34,907 bases of DNA from CAZVON01 sp964628435 (GTDB lineage: Bacteria > Patescibacteriota > Microgenomatia > Levybacterales > UBA12049): the NCBI GenBank assembly GCA_964628435.1, contig CAZVON010000010.1, positions 1 to 34,907 on the forward strand. The letters run 5' to 3'. Below are positions 22,499-31,461 of the stretch, piece after piece. The number at the start of each line of letters is the position of its first letter. The stretch's first letter is position 1. The notes under the pieces are model-generated. The model ran no database searches. It had not been told where the DNA came from and saw nothing but the letters and a program-made list of their open reading frames with translations. The position numbers were made by a program, and so were the translations under genes.

Positions 22499-25471
22499 TC
22501 ATGGAATAGTAAAAGGAGTGCTTTTTGCGGTAATAGTAAAATCATTTGCCGCGTAGAGTCGTAATTCATAACTTCCAGATCGAGTTGGAAGATTAAGCGT
22601 GCACGTTCCCGATACTTGGGGTGTTACATTCGGTTCTCCATTGCCCCGGACACACGTGTTTGCCCAGACCCATGCCATAAAACTTCTGTTTCCGCTCCCA
22701 ACTGGCGAAATAGAAATCCATGATCCTCTATTGGCAGTTGGAAGATTCCATCGGGCAATCAGAGACTGGGTGGTTTTTTCAACGGAAATCATTGCGCTGG
22801 AAATCGTAAATTGAGAGCTGTACGCAACAGGATTGTCAAAACCGTTCATACCGAACAACCGTATTTCGTAGTTACCTGCTGCTGTGGGTTTTTGAATAGT
22901 ACATTCTCCAGAAGTTCTTGGAGTTACATTGGGTTCTCCGTTTGAGCGCACACAGGTGTTTGCCCACACCCATGAATTAAATGAAGTATGTGGAGTATTT
23001 GGTTTGGCAATAGCAATCCACGAACCTCTGTTAGCAATGCCAAGATTCCATTGTATCTTCACCGTTGACACATTGGATGTATCTATACTTACGGTTGCGA
23101 TTTGGAACTGTTGGCTTCTTGCCAATATAGTAAAATTATTCGCTCCATAGAGCCTCATTTCATACACTCCTGGAGTGGTGGGCTTTGGGAAAAAGCACAG
23201 ACCGCCGCTGGTTGGAATAACATTTGGCTCGCCTCCTGTGCGCTGACAGATATTCGCCCAAATCCAATTGACGTACGAACGAGGCCCATCGTTTGGCCGA
23301 GCAAGCGCGATCCATGCTCCTCTGTTAGGATTTGACAACGACCAATTTACTGTAATTGCCGGGCTTGCTGGAAATATTGTCTCTGCAGAGATTGACGCAT
23401 TTGTGCCAGGAACCCGCGTTGGCGTTGGACTTGGAGATGGACTTGGCACGGCAGTTGGCGTTGATGTTGCGGTAGGCAATGGGGTTGGAGTAACCGTTGA
23501 TGTAGGGGGAGCGGTAGGAATAGCCAGAGTACTACTTGGCGCAACCGTAGGAAAAAGTTCAGTGGGTAATAGATTGACTCGTTCGGATCTTCTGATAGCC
23601 CTGATATTTATTAGATACTCAATCCAAAGCGTTTTTTCACCAAAACTTTGATCTCTAAATTCATACTCAAAAGGGCCAGAATAATTCGTTAACAATACTG
23701 TTGATAGTTCTGCTTCGCTCTCTGCAATTCTATATTGAGGAACGGGTGGTAAAGTTGGAGTAGCAGGTACGGTCGTGGGAACAGGTGGATGTGTTGGACG
23801 AGAGGTGATGTCTGAGTCAACAAATGTTGCAGGTTGTAAGCCATAAAAGTTGGTTAATCCATGCAATGACCCCTCAAAATTATATATAGCACTTGGAGAA
23901 GGACTCGTTGGTATCTGTTCTGGATTTGAAATCACGCTATTAGTGATCGTGATATCATCGATAACCCCACTATAAAAACCAACTCGACTCATCCGATTAT
24001 TTACCAGCCTAGCTAGACATCCGATAGTAGTTCCACCAATCTGAGGTGTCTCTGTATCATCCCAACCAGGATAAGGTGTTGGTAGAGGTCCAAATGTCAA
24101 AGGAGCAGTAGATTCTCTTCCATTAACAAACAGACGCAATCTATTTTGTTCTTTAACAGCCATGAAATAAAACCATTGGTTATACTGTAGACCACCGACA
24201 GAGGCTACTGCATACTGATAGTTGTCACGACAGATGATATTGGAGCAATCTCTGTCGTTGTTATAGACCTTAAAATAAAGTGTAAGATAGCTTTGCTCGA
24301 TAGCGAACACGTCATTAGTTATAATCTTTCCGCTTCGAGGGTATGATCCTGAAGGTTTGATCCATCCACTAACTGAGAATGTATCCATCCCAACCGCCAA
24401 AATATCTCTGGTATCTAAACAGGAGTTGCCAGAGAGCTGTAGAGCTTGACCGAATGGGTAAGTTGGAGTTGGGGTCGGAGTTACCGCAACCGAATCAGGC
24501 TGAATACTGGAATTTACATACTCCGTCCCTGTTCCGGCCAATTGTCCGTAATTATTGCTTGCGCTAGTATCCAGTAGATCTCCGTTAAAATGGTATAAAA
24601 GTTTTGTATGCTCATTGGCGGATAGAGGTTCTACAGGCATATTGGTTTGATATTCAGTGTAAATTACCTGGTTTTGCAGCCGAATATCATCAAATTCTCC
24701 CAAGAATGTTCCAATAATCGTATTTGTATGATCTCTATACCCTCCTAAGATTATTTGTCCACCCCTATCACACACGCCAGGGATGCGTAATCCAGTTGTA
24801 TTAATCTTTGCTCCATCTTCATATATACGGACTGTTCCATCTTGTATCACTACAGCGATGTGTCGCCAAATATTAAAATCTTCAGGCGATAAGATTGTTC
24901 CATCAACTACTCTTGGGTACCCACAACTACCATCAGATATACTAAACCTTAACGCTCTCCATTGTGGTATATAGGTCAAAGAGTAGGAAAAATCATTAGT
25001 TTGGTGTGATCCCTTTTGTATTAAAACTGCTGATGAATTTTGAGATGGAGATAACTTAACCCACATCTCTATCGTGTAATTTAATGAGGGCATAAGACTC
25101 TCTGAGTGCGGAATGATGATATAAGGATTGTTTTGTTGAACGTTTGGAAATCGAAGAGATTTCCCGAATGGATTATTAGAAGATTGATCAGTATAATTGA
25201 GCGAAACTTTCACTTTTGTGTCGGTTAATTGATAGACTCCATCGTCTCGTTTTAACTCATTACCATCAGACAAGTCGCTTAGTACAATTGATAATTGATT
25301 ATTAACATCACTTTCAGAAGCTCGCTGTCGTATCTCTTGCTGTTGTTGGGCAATATAGACAGTGAGTGGGACAGCGGCAAGAAGAAAAGCAATCGTAAGG
25401 ATACTAAAGACTTTTTTTGTATAGAGTCTGTTTATAAACAACGATAAAAACCTATCACGTAGGTTTTGCAT
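22499..25471 (-). CDS. Surface protein with two LamG domains and three C-terminal modules
   Basis: The 990-residue protein has an N-terminal membrane anchor (about 20-41) followed by QQQQEIRQRAS, a hallmark of Microgenomates surface proteins. Two LamG/concanavalin-like domains lie at about 75-290 and 345-540 (YTIEMWVKLSPSQN; FSVSGWIKPSG; RLFVNGRES). Pro/Thr linkers are at about 560-585 and 652-690. The C-terminus holds three tandem modules of about 100 residues (starting near 690, 792 and 889). Each has the pattern W-x-L...NRG-x-WI...W-x-WAN-x-C...GEPNV-x-P...C...P...Y-E-x-RL, with one Cys pair. I do not recognise the repeated module. A sugar- or protein-binding adhesin is the likely role. 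Confidence 0.88.
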   Translation of the reverse strand: MQNLRDRFLSLFINRLYTKKVFSILTIAFLLAAVPLTVYIAQQQQEIRQRASESDVNNQLSIVLSDLSDGNELKRDDGVYQLTDTKVKVSLNYTDQSSNNPFGKSLRFPNVQQNNPYIIIPHSESLMPSLNYTIEMWVKLSPSQNSSAVLIQKGSHQTNDFSYSLTYIPQWRALRFSISDGSCGYPRVVDGTILSPEDFNIWRHIAVVIQDGTVRIYEDGAKINTTGLRIPGVCDRGGQIILGGYRDHTNTIIGTFLGEFDDIRLQNQVIYTEYQTNMPVEPLSANEHTKLLYHFNGDLLDTSASNNYGQLAGTGTEYVNSSIQPDSVAVTPTPTPTYPFGQALQLSGNSCLDTRDILAVGMDTFSVSGWIKPSGSYPRSGKIITNDVFAIEQSYLTLYFKVYNNDRDCSNIICRDNYQYAVASVGGLQYNQWFYFMAVKEQNRLRLFVNGRESTAPLTFGPLPTPYPGWDDTETPQIGGTTIGCLARLVNNRMSRVGFYSGVIDDITITNSVISNPEQIPTSPSPSAIYNFEGSLHGLTNFYGLQPATFVDSDITSRPTHPPVPTTVPATPTLPPVPQYRIAESEAELSTVLLTNYSGPFEYEFRDQSFGEKTLWIEYLINIRAIRRSERVNLLPTELFPTVAPSSTLAIPTAPPTSTVTPTPLPTATSTPTAVPSPSPSPTPTRVPGTNASISAETIFPASPAITVNWSLSNPNRGAWIALARPNDGPRSYVNWIWANICQRTGGEPNVIPTSGGLCFFPKPTTPGVYEMRLYGANNFTILARSQQFQIATVSIDTSNVSTVKIQWNLGIANRGSWIAIAKPNTPHTSFNSWVWANTCVRSNGEPNVTPRTSGECTIQKPTAAGNYEIRLFGMNGFDNPVAYSSQFTISSAMISVEKTTQSLIARWNLPTANRGSWISISPVGSGNRSFMAWVWANTCVRGNGEPNVTPQVSGTCTLNLPTRSGSYELRLYAANDFTITAKSTPFTIP

Positions 25472-25480
25472 TCTCTATAT

Positions 25481-25510
25481 AGAATAGATGAAATGTTTTT
25501 TCTTTGTCAA
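25481..25510 (-). promoter_or_regulatory. Promoter of the LamG protein gene
   Basis: On the minus strand a perfect TTGACA (25510-25505), an 18-base spacer and TATTCT (25486-25481) end nine bases before the ATG at 25471. It is divergent from dprA. Confidence 0.6.
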
Positions 25511-25539
25511 TACGTAAATCTCTATACTGTTGTTATACT

Positions 25540-26685
25540 ATGAATAATACTATGGAGGAGCGGGATTATTATGTAGGTTTTTCGTTGTTTTCTGGTATTG
25601 GACCAGCACGTTTTCAGGTGCTGTTGGATTATTTTAAAAGCGCGCAACAGGCATGGGAAGCTTCACCGTCTGATTTGAAAAAAGCAGGAATTGGAGCTTT
25701 GACGACACTTAAGTTTGATAAATTCAGAAACGAATTTTCAATCAAAAACTATATACAAAAATTGAACAATAATAAAGTTTCGTTTTTAGCTCGTGCTGAT
25801 TCTTCGTACCCTAAGCTTCTTTTTACAACAAAAAAACCACCCATTGTGTTATACACAAAGGGAACAATTGATTTTAATAGCTTATCTATTGGTATTGTGG
25901 GGTCACGCAAGGTTACCAGTTACGGACGGGAAGTGACACAACTAATAACGCAAGAATTAGCAAGCCAAGGGTTTACCATTGTTTCCGGACTGGCTTTGGG
26001 GGTTGACGCGATTGCCCATGAAACTGCTCTTGAAAATGGCGGGAAAACCATTGCGGTACTTGGATGTGGGGTGGATTGTTGTACACCAAGGGAGAATTCT
26101 TCGCTATACAATCAGATTATTCAAAAAGGTGGCGCGGTTATTTCTGAATTACCTTTAGGACACCCGCCGACCAAAGGATCGTTTCCTTCCCGAAATAGAA
26201 TTATTGCAGGGTTATCAGTCGGAGTCGTTGTAACCGAAGGAGCAGAAGATAGCGGTTCACTTATTAGTGCAGATTACGCCTTTAAGTTTGGCCGTCCGGT
26301 TTTTGCAGTGCCAGGGCCAATTACATCAAGTCTTTCCAAAGGACCATATAAATTGATTTCACGAGGGGCTAAGCTTGTTACTTCGGCACATGATATTATT
26401 AATGAACTTACTATTCGTGGAGGATCTAGAATTCCCGCTTCGACTCAGCGCCTAGCGTCGACTCTGGCGCGAGGCGAGCAGAATTCAGAATTGAGAATTA
26501 AGAAAGCAGATACGAAGGAAAAAGAAATGATTTTAGAGTTGCTTTTTAACGAACCGCTCCATTTTGATCAATTGGTTAAACAAACTGGTGTTGATGCGGC
26601 AAAATTAGGAAGTATGCTCTCGATAATGGAAATAAAAGGAATAATAGTAAGAGGGGAAAACAGTACGTTTCGATTGATATATTGA
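25540..26685 (+). CDS. dprA: DNA processing protein DprA/Smf
   Basis: Starting at the ATG at 25540 (381 residues; a second ATG at 25552 is equally possible), the protein has an N-terminal SAM-like region with FSLFSGIGPARF. The Rossmann core follows, with GIVGSRKVTSYGRE, GLALGVDAIAHETAL, AVLGCGVD, and GSFPSRNRIIAGLS (about 235-250). A C-terminal winged helix follows (about 330-381). DprA binds incoming single-stranded DNA and loads RecA during transformation. The linker before the winged helix (about 297-322) is a GAATT-family insertion. It is divergent from the LamG gene and followed by topA, a common order. Confidence 0.93.
   Translation: MNNTMEERDYYVGFSLFSGIGPARFQVLLDYFKSAQQAWEASPSDLKKAGIGALTTLKFDKFRNEFSIKNYIQKLNNNKVSFLARADSSYPKLLFTTKKPPIVLYTKGTIDFNSLSIGIVGSRKVTSYGREVTQLITQELASQGFTIVSGLALGVDAIAHETALENGGKTIAVLGCGVDCCTPRENSSLYNQIIQKGGAVISELPLGHPPTKGSFPSRNRIIAGLSVGVVVTEGAEDSGSLISADYAFKFGRPVFAVPGPITSSLSKGPYKLISRGAKLVTSAHDIINELTIRGGSRIPASTQRLASTLARGEQNSELRIKKADTKEKEMILELLFNEPLHFDQLVKQTGVDAAKLGSMLSIMEIKGIIVRGENSTFRLIY
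26428..26504. repeat. GAATT-family element inside dprA
   Basis: It starts AGAATTCCCGCTTCG and ends GCGAGGCGAGCAGAATTC plus AGAATTGAGAATTAAG, matching the mrdA element at both ends. About 26 extra bases (with GCGCCTAGCGTCGAC) lie in the centre. It is translated as RIPASTQRLASTLARGEQ and NSELRIKK in the interdomain linker, in a frame different from that used in mrdA. Confidence 0.8.
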
Positions 26686-26777
26686 CATGTCTTGTATAAT
26701 GTAGACTACAATTGTTAACATGCGAATGAATACAAATTTCAATAGTTCTAATATGTGCGAATAATTCTTATTTTTCT

Positions 26778-28880
26778 ATGAATTTAGTTGTTGTTGAGTC
26801 ACCCACCAAAGCCCGAACCATCGGGCGTTTTTTAGGAAAAGATTACGAGATTAAAGCCTCGATGGGTCATGTTATGGACTTGCCAAAAAGCAAGCTTGGA
26901 GTTGATGTCGACGATAATTTTTTGCCTCAATACGAGCTTATGCCGGATAAAAAACAAGTGGTTAAACAACTTTATGGTTTCGCAAAAAAAGCAGAACATA
27001 TTATTCTTGCAACCGATCCAGATCGAGAAGGAGAAGCAATCGCCTCGCACGTTAGAGACGTGCTCGGCTCAAATTCAAAGTTAAGAGTTCAAAGTTCAAA
27101 GTTTCGGCGGATTGTATTTCACGAAATCACCAAAGAAGCAATTGAGGATGCTCTTGCCCATCCTCGAGACATCGACGAAAACCTGGTTAACGCACAAACA
27201 TCACGACGTGTTTTAGACAGGTTAGTTGGATATAAATTGTCTCCGCTTTTGTGGCAAAAAGTAAGACGTGGTCTTTCGGCCGGAAGAGTCCAGTCAGTGG
27301 CCCTGCGTCTTGTTGTGGAGAGAGAGAAAGAAATAGAACAATTTAAAAAAGTAGACTATTGGACTATCATCGCTAGGTTGAATAAAGAGACAGAAGGAAC
27401 GGATTTTGAGTTAATAGAGATAAATGGAGAAAAAATTGAAACGAGTACTTCTTTTACTCTTTATGATGGAGAGTATCGAGTTACACAAACAGTTATTGAT
27501 ACTGGTGAAAAAGCACAAGAAATAGTTGAAGACATACAGAAACATGGATATGTGGTATCAGAAGTTATTCAAAAAGAAACAAAACGATCACCACAGCCTC
27601 CCTACACTACTTCTACGCTTCAGCAAGACGGGGCGAGAAGACTTGGATTATCTGGAAGGCGGACAATGTCTTTAGCGCAGAAACTATACGAAGAAGGACA
27701 TATTACCTATCATCGTACTGATTCGGTTGCAATGGCAGACTCTGCTAAAAGCTTAATTCGAGCGTATGTCCATAAAGAATTTGGCGCAGCATATGTTGCG
27801 AAAAGTCCACGCATGTACCAAACCAAACAGAAATTGGCTCAGGAAGCGCACGAGGCAATTCGACCGACAAAAGTAAATGTATCAGCTTCGGTGATTTCGC
27901 AGGATTTAGGAGGAGCATATGGGAAATTGTATGAGCTTATTTGGCGTCGGGCAATTGCTTCGCAAATGAGCGATGCCATTATTGAATCAACAACCGTATA
28001 TGTTGATTCACAGAGGCAGAATGAAGGAAAGAATTCGTATAGGTTTAAAGCAAATGGATCAGTGTTAATATTCGATGGGTTTTTGAAGGTGAATCCTCAG
28101 GCACTTCAAGATACTCGTTTGCCACAATTTACCGCTTGGGAAAAATTAAATCTTGTTTCAGTAACGCCAGAACAACATCAAACACCACCTCCTCCGCGGT
28201 ATAACGACGCATCCATTATTAAAACATTAGAAGAAAAAGGCATTGGGCGACCATCGACATATGCAGCTATTATTTCTACTCTTGAATCAAGACGGTACAT
28301 AGAAAGAACAGATGCAAGATTTACTCCAACACCAGTTGGTATAGCGGTAAATGACTTTTTGGTGACAAACTTTTCAGATATTGACGACATTCCGTTTACC
28401 GCTGAAATGGAAGACGAATTAGATAATATTGCGCATGGGAAAAAACAGTGGATACCATTAATGCGCGCGTTTTATACGCCTTTTGAAAAGAAACTGGAAA
28501 AAGTAAAAAAAGACGCAGAAAGAGTCAAGATAGAAGTTGAAGAAATTGACGAGTTGTGTCCAACATGCGGATCAAAATTAGTAGTAAGAATTGGAAAGTT
28601 TGGCAAGTTTATTTCTTGTAGCACGTTCCCAACCTGTGACTTTTCCAAACCATTGGTTGAAGAAACAGGCTTAACCTGTCCAAAATGCCTGGTCAACGAC
28701 CGACAGGAAGGGAAAGTAATTGTAAAACGTACCAGAAAGGGCCGCAAATTTTTCGGTTGCTCTAACTATCCAAATTGTGACTTTGCTGCTTGGAAATTAG
28801 AAGATATTCAAAATTTTGATCCTAACAAATTACAAAAAAAATTCGCAAAGAAAAAAGATCCTAAAAACAAGCTTCCATAA
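26778..28880 (+). CDS. topA: DNA topoisomerase I
   Basis: The 700-residue type IA topoisomerase relaxes negative supercoils. It has VVVESPTKARTIGRFLG (4-20), the Toprim DPDREGE (80-86), RRGLSAGRVQSVALR, and the active-site Tyr311 in ITYHRTDS. Two C-terminal zinc ribbons follow: CPTCGSKL...CSTFPTC and CPKC...CSNYPNC, then a Lys-rich tail. Residues 97-109 (GSNSKLRVQSSKF) are an AT-rich repeat-derived insertion between Toprim and RIVFHEITKEA. It follows dprA by 92 bp, with a TATAAT at 26695-26700. Confidence 0.96.
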   Translation: MNLVVVESPTKARTIGRFLGKDYEIKASMGHVMDLPKSKLGVDVDDNFLPQYELMPDKKQVVKQLYGFAKKAEHIILATDPDREGEAIASHVRDVLGSNSKLRVQSSKFRRIVFHEITKEAIEDALAHPRDIDENLVNAQTSRRVLDRLVGYKLSPLLWQKVRRGLSAGRVQSVALRLVVEREKEIEQFKKVDYWTIIARLNKETEGTDFELIEINGEKIETSTSFTLYDGEYRVTQTVIDTGEKAQEIVEDIQKHGYVVSEVIQKETKRSPQPPYTTSTLQQDGARRLGLSGRRTMSLAQKLYEEGHITYHRTDSVAMADSAKSLIRAYVHKEFGAAYVAKSPRMYQTKQKLAQEAHEAIRPTKVNVSASVISQDLGGAYGKLYELIWRRAIASQMSDAIIESTTVYVDSQRQNEGKNSYRFKANGSVLIFDGFLKVNPQALQDTRLPQFTAWEKLNLVSVTPEQHQTPPPPRYNDASIIKTLEEKGIGRPSTYAAIISTLESRRYIERTDARFTPTPVGIAVNDFLVTNFSDIDDIPFTAEMEDELDNIAHGKKQWIPLMRAFYTPFEKKLEKVKKDAERVKIEVEEIDELCPTCGSKLVVRIGKFGKFISCSTFPTCDFSKPLVEETGLTCPKCLVNDRQEGKVIVKRTRKGRKFFGCSNYPNCDFAAWKLEDIQNFDPNKLQKKFAKKKDPKNKLP
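27069..27103. repeat. AAAGTTCAAAGTT-type repeat inside topA
   Basis: About 35 bp of AATTCAAAGTTAAGAG, TTCAAAG and TTCAAAG units are translated in frame as NSKLRVQSSKF. The position corresponds to a short loop in other TopA proteins. Confidence 0.65.
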
Positions 28881-28900
28881 CGCTTGAAATATCTAGAATC

Positions 28901-29221
28901 TTATTTCTTTTTTATACATTTTCCTCCAGCATCCGGGTAGTCACCATCAAGCCTGCAGGTGTATCCTGTTGGGCATTGCAACCCTGCAAGACCTGCACAA
29001 AATTTTCCTTCTGTTGGTTTAGGTGTCGGTGGTGGAAGCGAATTAATTGAATTATCAGAAGAGTTTGGTGTAGATACAAAAGTAGAAAGAACATATACAG
29101 AGACAGGGATAATAGTAAGCACAATAAGAAATAATAAAGCAGGCAGAATCCAATGAGATGTGGTGTGAGAACCAGAAGAATGAAAGTTATCAGAAGCAGT
29201 AAATGAGGCAGGTGAATGCAT
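28901..29221 (-). CDS. Small membrane-anchored Cys-rich protein
   Basis: The 106-residue protein has a Ser/His-rich N-terminus, one transmembrane helix (about 24-46), a Pro/Thr/Ser linker and a small Cys-rich end, CAGLAGLQCPTGYTC...GDYPDAGGKC. That end is a module seen on many CPR surface proteins (CxGxxGxxCPxGYxC pattern) with likely two disulfides. The function is unknown; comparison with small Kazal/antistasin-like inhibitors is only by Cys spacing. The ATG at 29221 lies 4 bp after the stop of the YdjM-like gene, so the two are cotranscribed. Confidence 0.7.
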   Translation of the reverse strand: MHSPASFTASDNFHSSGSHTTSHWILPALLFLIVLTIIPVSVYVLSTFVSTPNSSDNSINSLPPPTPKPTEGKFCAGLAGLQCPTGYTCRLDGDYPDAGGKCIKKK

Positions 29222-29225
29222 GAGT

Positions 29226-29684
29226 CTATAAAATCTTTGCTAGGATTATCAGTAGCAGAAGAATTCCTATTTGATTGATGATTCCCCATGGTTTATCGAG
29301 CCTGCTATTTGTTGCGGATTGAAATTTATAGAACCACTTGAAGGGTTGCATATGCAATCCAAGAAAGTAATACGGAGCAGTCACCCAGTCAAAGAACTGA
29401 GCGGCAAAAACCATCATAAACCCATAGGTTATATCAGTAGTTGGAAAGAGATAGAACATTAAGAGATAAGAAACGATATAGCTTACTACAACATCGGCTG
29501 CTGCTTCTGTTATTTTACGCGTGCGCGATTTCTTTTTTCCATTAGTGCCTGAATCCCAATGAGGGAATAAATCTGCTAATACGTGAGAAGAAAGAGCTAA
29601 TGCTACAGCGATATATGGATTAGAAATTTTTGCAGCGATGACAGTTCCAATTACTGCATGTCCAGTTGCAGTCATACTAGTCAT
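29226..29684 (-). CDS. YdjM/DUF457-like inner-membrane metal-dependent hydrolase
   Basis: The ATG at 29684 (152 residues) is preferred over an upstream frame start at 29732, which would overlap the divergent promoter; the ATG at 29675 is also possible. It has GHAVIGTVIAA near the N-terminus and a helix with SSHVLADLFPHWD (about 31-43), the His/Asp-containing pattern of the LexA-regulated membrane hydrolase family. More membrane segments follow, with AQFFDWVTAPYY. The fold is fairly clear; the substrate is unknown. It is upstream of and cotranscribed with the small Cys-rich protein. Confidence 0.7.
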   Translation of the reverse strand: MTSMTATGHAVIGTVIAAKISNPYIAVALALSSHVLADLFPHWDSGTNGKKKSRTRKITEAAADVVVSYIVSYLLMFYLFPTTDITYGFMMVFAAQFFDWVTAPYYFLGLHMQPFKWFYKFQSATNSRLDKPWGIINQIGILLLLIILAKIL

Positions 29685-29761
29685 GGTAACATATTCTGTC
29701 AAGAGTGTGCAAATAAAATAAGGTATTGACATTCTCTAAAAGAATATTACACAATAATAAA

Positions 29762-30754
29762 GTGAAGAAAGTTTTCTGCCTATCTTTTTTGATTGTTTTT
29801 CTTCTTATTACCGTTCCAACAGTATCTGCGCATCATAGAGAAAAAATACTTGGGGTTACGACTAATACATCAGAAACCATCACGATTCCACCAACCGCTT
29901 CGGGTCCTGGTTTTGTTTTGCCTGACAGTCCCTTATTTTTTCTTGATCCACTTAAGCAAAATGTACGAATAATTGTCGCGCTTACCCCCGATGCAAAAGC
30001 TGTTGTTTATAATGATGTTGCGGGAGAACGGCTTGCAGAGCTTCGGTATATGCTGGCAAAAAAGAATCAACAGGCAGTAGCGTATTCTCTCAATGGTGTT
30101 TCGGACAACATGAGAAACGCCTCGGAAGAACTTGCCGCAGCTCAATTTGCCGGTAAAAATGTAAAAAAACTCGCGCGAATCTTAACTATTTCAATTAAAG
30201 AAAAGCAGCAAGCGCTTGACGTACTTGAGAATAACGCGTCATTAGAGTTAAAATCAAAAGTAAAAGTAGCTCAAGACTCTTTATTGACTTCGAAAGTGAT
30301 TATAGAAGATTCTTTATCTCAAGAAGAATTAGAAAACGAAATTCGAGATGATTTAAGTAGGCTCGCGATTCGTCGGATCGCAGAGATTGCAGAAAACGCG
30401 CAGGAAATAGAACATGATTTGGAAGAGCTTGCTGGGCAAGCCCAAGAAGTATCTCGTCGGGTAATCACAAAACGTCAAGAAGCTCTTGAAGTGGCAATCG
30501 CGCAAAAAAACAAAGCTTTAGAGCTTGAACGCGCAAAACTATTAGCAGCAGAAAAAGTAAAACAAGAAGATCTGCTGCGCATGCAACAAATAGCTATTGT
30601 TCAAGGTAAAAAAGCCGTGCAGCAAGCTCTTGAATCAGCCCAAAGCTTTGTAAAAGCACAAAAAAGTGTAAATGATATTTATAACCAAGATGTAATGACA
30701 GTAACGCCGGTTTCAACTGTTACCCCAACACCTCGTGTCACTATTCAACAATAG
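29762..30754 (+). CDS. Secreted DUF5667 coiled-coil protein
   Basis: A start at the GTG at 29762 (330 residues) is preferred over the upstream TTG at 29726, because that TTG is part of a TTGACA box. A signal peptide spans about 1-26 (KKVFCLSFLIVFLLI...VSAHH). The DUF5667 region follows: LPDSPLFFLDPLKQNVRIIVALTPDAKA and VAGERLAELRYML. A long helical coiled coil rich in Glu, Lys and Ala runs from about 90 to 290, and a short Thr/Pro tail ends the protein. The family is exported and common in Patescibacteria and Actinobacteria, with no known activity. Confidence 0.8.
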   Translation: MKKVFCLSFLIVFLLITVPTVSAHHREKILGVTTNTSETITIPPTASGPGFVLPDSPLFFLDPLKQNVRIIVALTPDAKAVVYNDVAGERLAELRYMLAKKNQQAVAYSLNGVSDNMRNASEELAAAQFAGKNVKKLARILTISIKEKQQALDVLENNASLELKSKVKVAQDSLLTSKVIIEDSLSQEELENEIRDDLSRLAIRRIAEIAENAQEIEHDLEELAGQAQEVSRRVITKRQEALEVAIAQKNKALELERAKLLAAEKVKQEDLLRMQQIAIVQGKKAVQQALESAQSFVKAQKSVNDIYNQDVMTVTPVSTVTPTPRVTIQQ

Positions 30755-30827
30755 TAACCATTAGATTTTATATCTGATCTCAACTTCTAGAATTGTAAAA
30801 GCAATGAGTTTATAGTAAGATCAAAAA

Positions 30828-31385
30828 ATGTTAAAGCTTGGAGCATCGCAGTTACGAACAACAACGCCGGATCTGCAAGATATTGCGAATATAAAAAAAA
30901 ATCCTATGTATATTGTTGTCGATAATGTATTGGACACGTATAATGTAGGCGCGATTTTTCGGTTGGCAGACGCGGTGGCAGCAGAAAAAGTGATCCTATG
31001 CGGACAAACCGAAACACCGCCCCATACCCGCATTAAAAAAGCATCGATTAATACAACCGAGTGGGTTAAGTGGGAATACTCGGAAACCGCAGTTTCCGCA
31101 ATTGAAAATTTAAAATTCCTGCCTGCCGTCAAGGCAGGGAAAATTGAAAATCTACAGGTGGTTGCTATTGAGCAAGATTCAAGGAGTGTTACATATAATA
31201 AAGTTGATTATCAATTTCCGATTGCTCTTGTTGTTGGGCATGAAACCAATGGCGTATCCAAAGAGGTTTTGGATATTGCCGATTATATTGTTGAACTTCC
31301 TATGTGGGGAGTAAATAAATCGCTGAATGTTATGGTTAGTCTTGGAATAGTGTTGTATGAGGCGATGAAGTATAAAAATCCCTAG
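30828..31385 (+). CDS. SpoU/TrmH-family RNA 2'-O-methyltransferase
   Basis: The 185-residue SPOUT enzyme uses SAM to methylate a ribose in tRNA or rRNA. Motif 1 is LDTYNVGAIFRLADA (about 30-44), motif 2 is LVVGHETNGVSKEVLDIAD (about 138-156) and motif 3 is ELPMWGVNKSLNVMVSLGIVLYEAM (about 159-183, with Asn in SLNV). It is short and has no N-terminal substrate-binding domain. Residues 92-105 (KFLPAVKAGKIEN) come from an inserted GC-rich hairpin flanked by ATTGAAAAT repeats. The exact RNA target cannot be told from the sequence. Confidence 0.9.
   Translation: MLKLGASQLRTTTPDLQDIANIKKNPMYIVVDNVLDTYNVGAIFRLADAVAAEKVILCGQTETPPHTRIKKASINTTEWVKWEYSETAVSAIENLKFLPAVKAGKIENLQVVAIEQDSRSVTYNKVDYQFPIALVVGHETNGVSKEVLDIADYIVELPMWGVNKSLNVMVSLGIVLYEAMKYKNP
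31118..31138. repeat. CCTGCCT-GCCGTCA-AGGCAGG hairpin inside the SPOUT gene
   Basis: A perfect 7-bp stem is flanked by ATTGAAAAT on both sides, which looks like a target duplication. It is read in frame as LPAVKAG. Related GC-rich palindromes lie at 393-408. Confidence 0.6.
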
Positions 31386-31395
31386 GTGTCAATAT

Positions 31396-31436
31396 AAATC
31401 CACCCCCGGGGTGTATTGTGTGTATTGTGGGGTGTG
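31396..31436 (+). repeat. CCACCCCCGGGGTG direct repeat, left copy (kinase cassette)
   Basis: AAATCCACCCCCGGGG and TGTATTGTG (31396-31420) are identical to the right copy at 32456-32486; here TGTATTGTG is duplicated in tandem before the GGGGTG. It is the same palindrome family as the TA-flanking repeats, in the opposite orientation. Confidence 0.85.
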
Positions 31437-31461
31437 GAAGCGTGTAATAATGTAAATTGCT

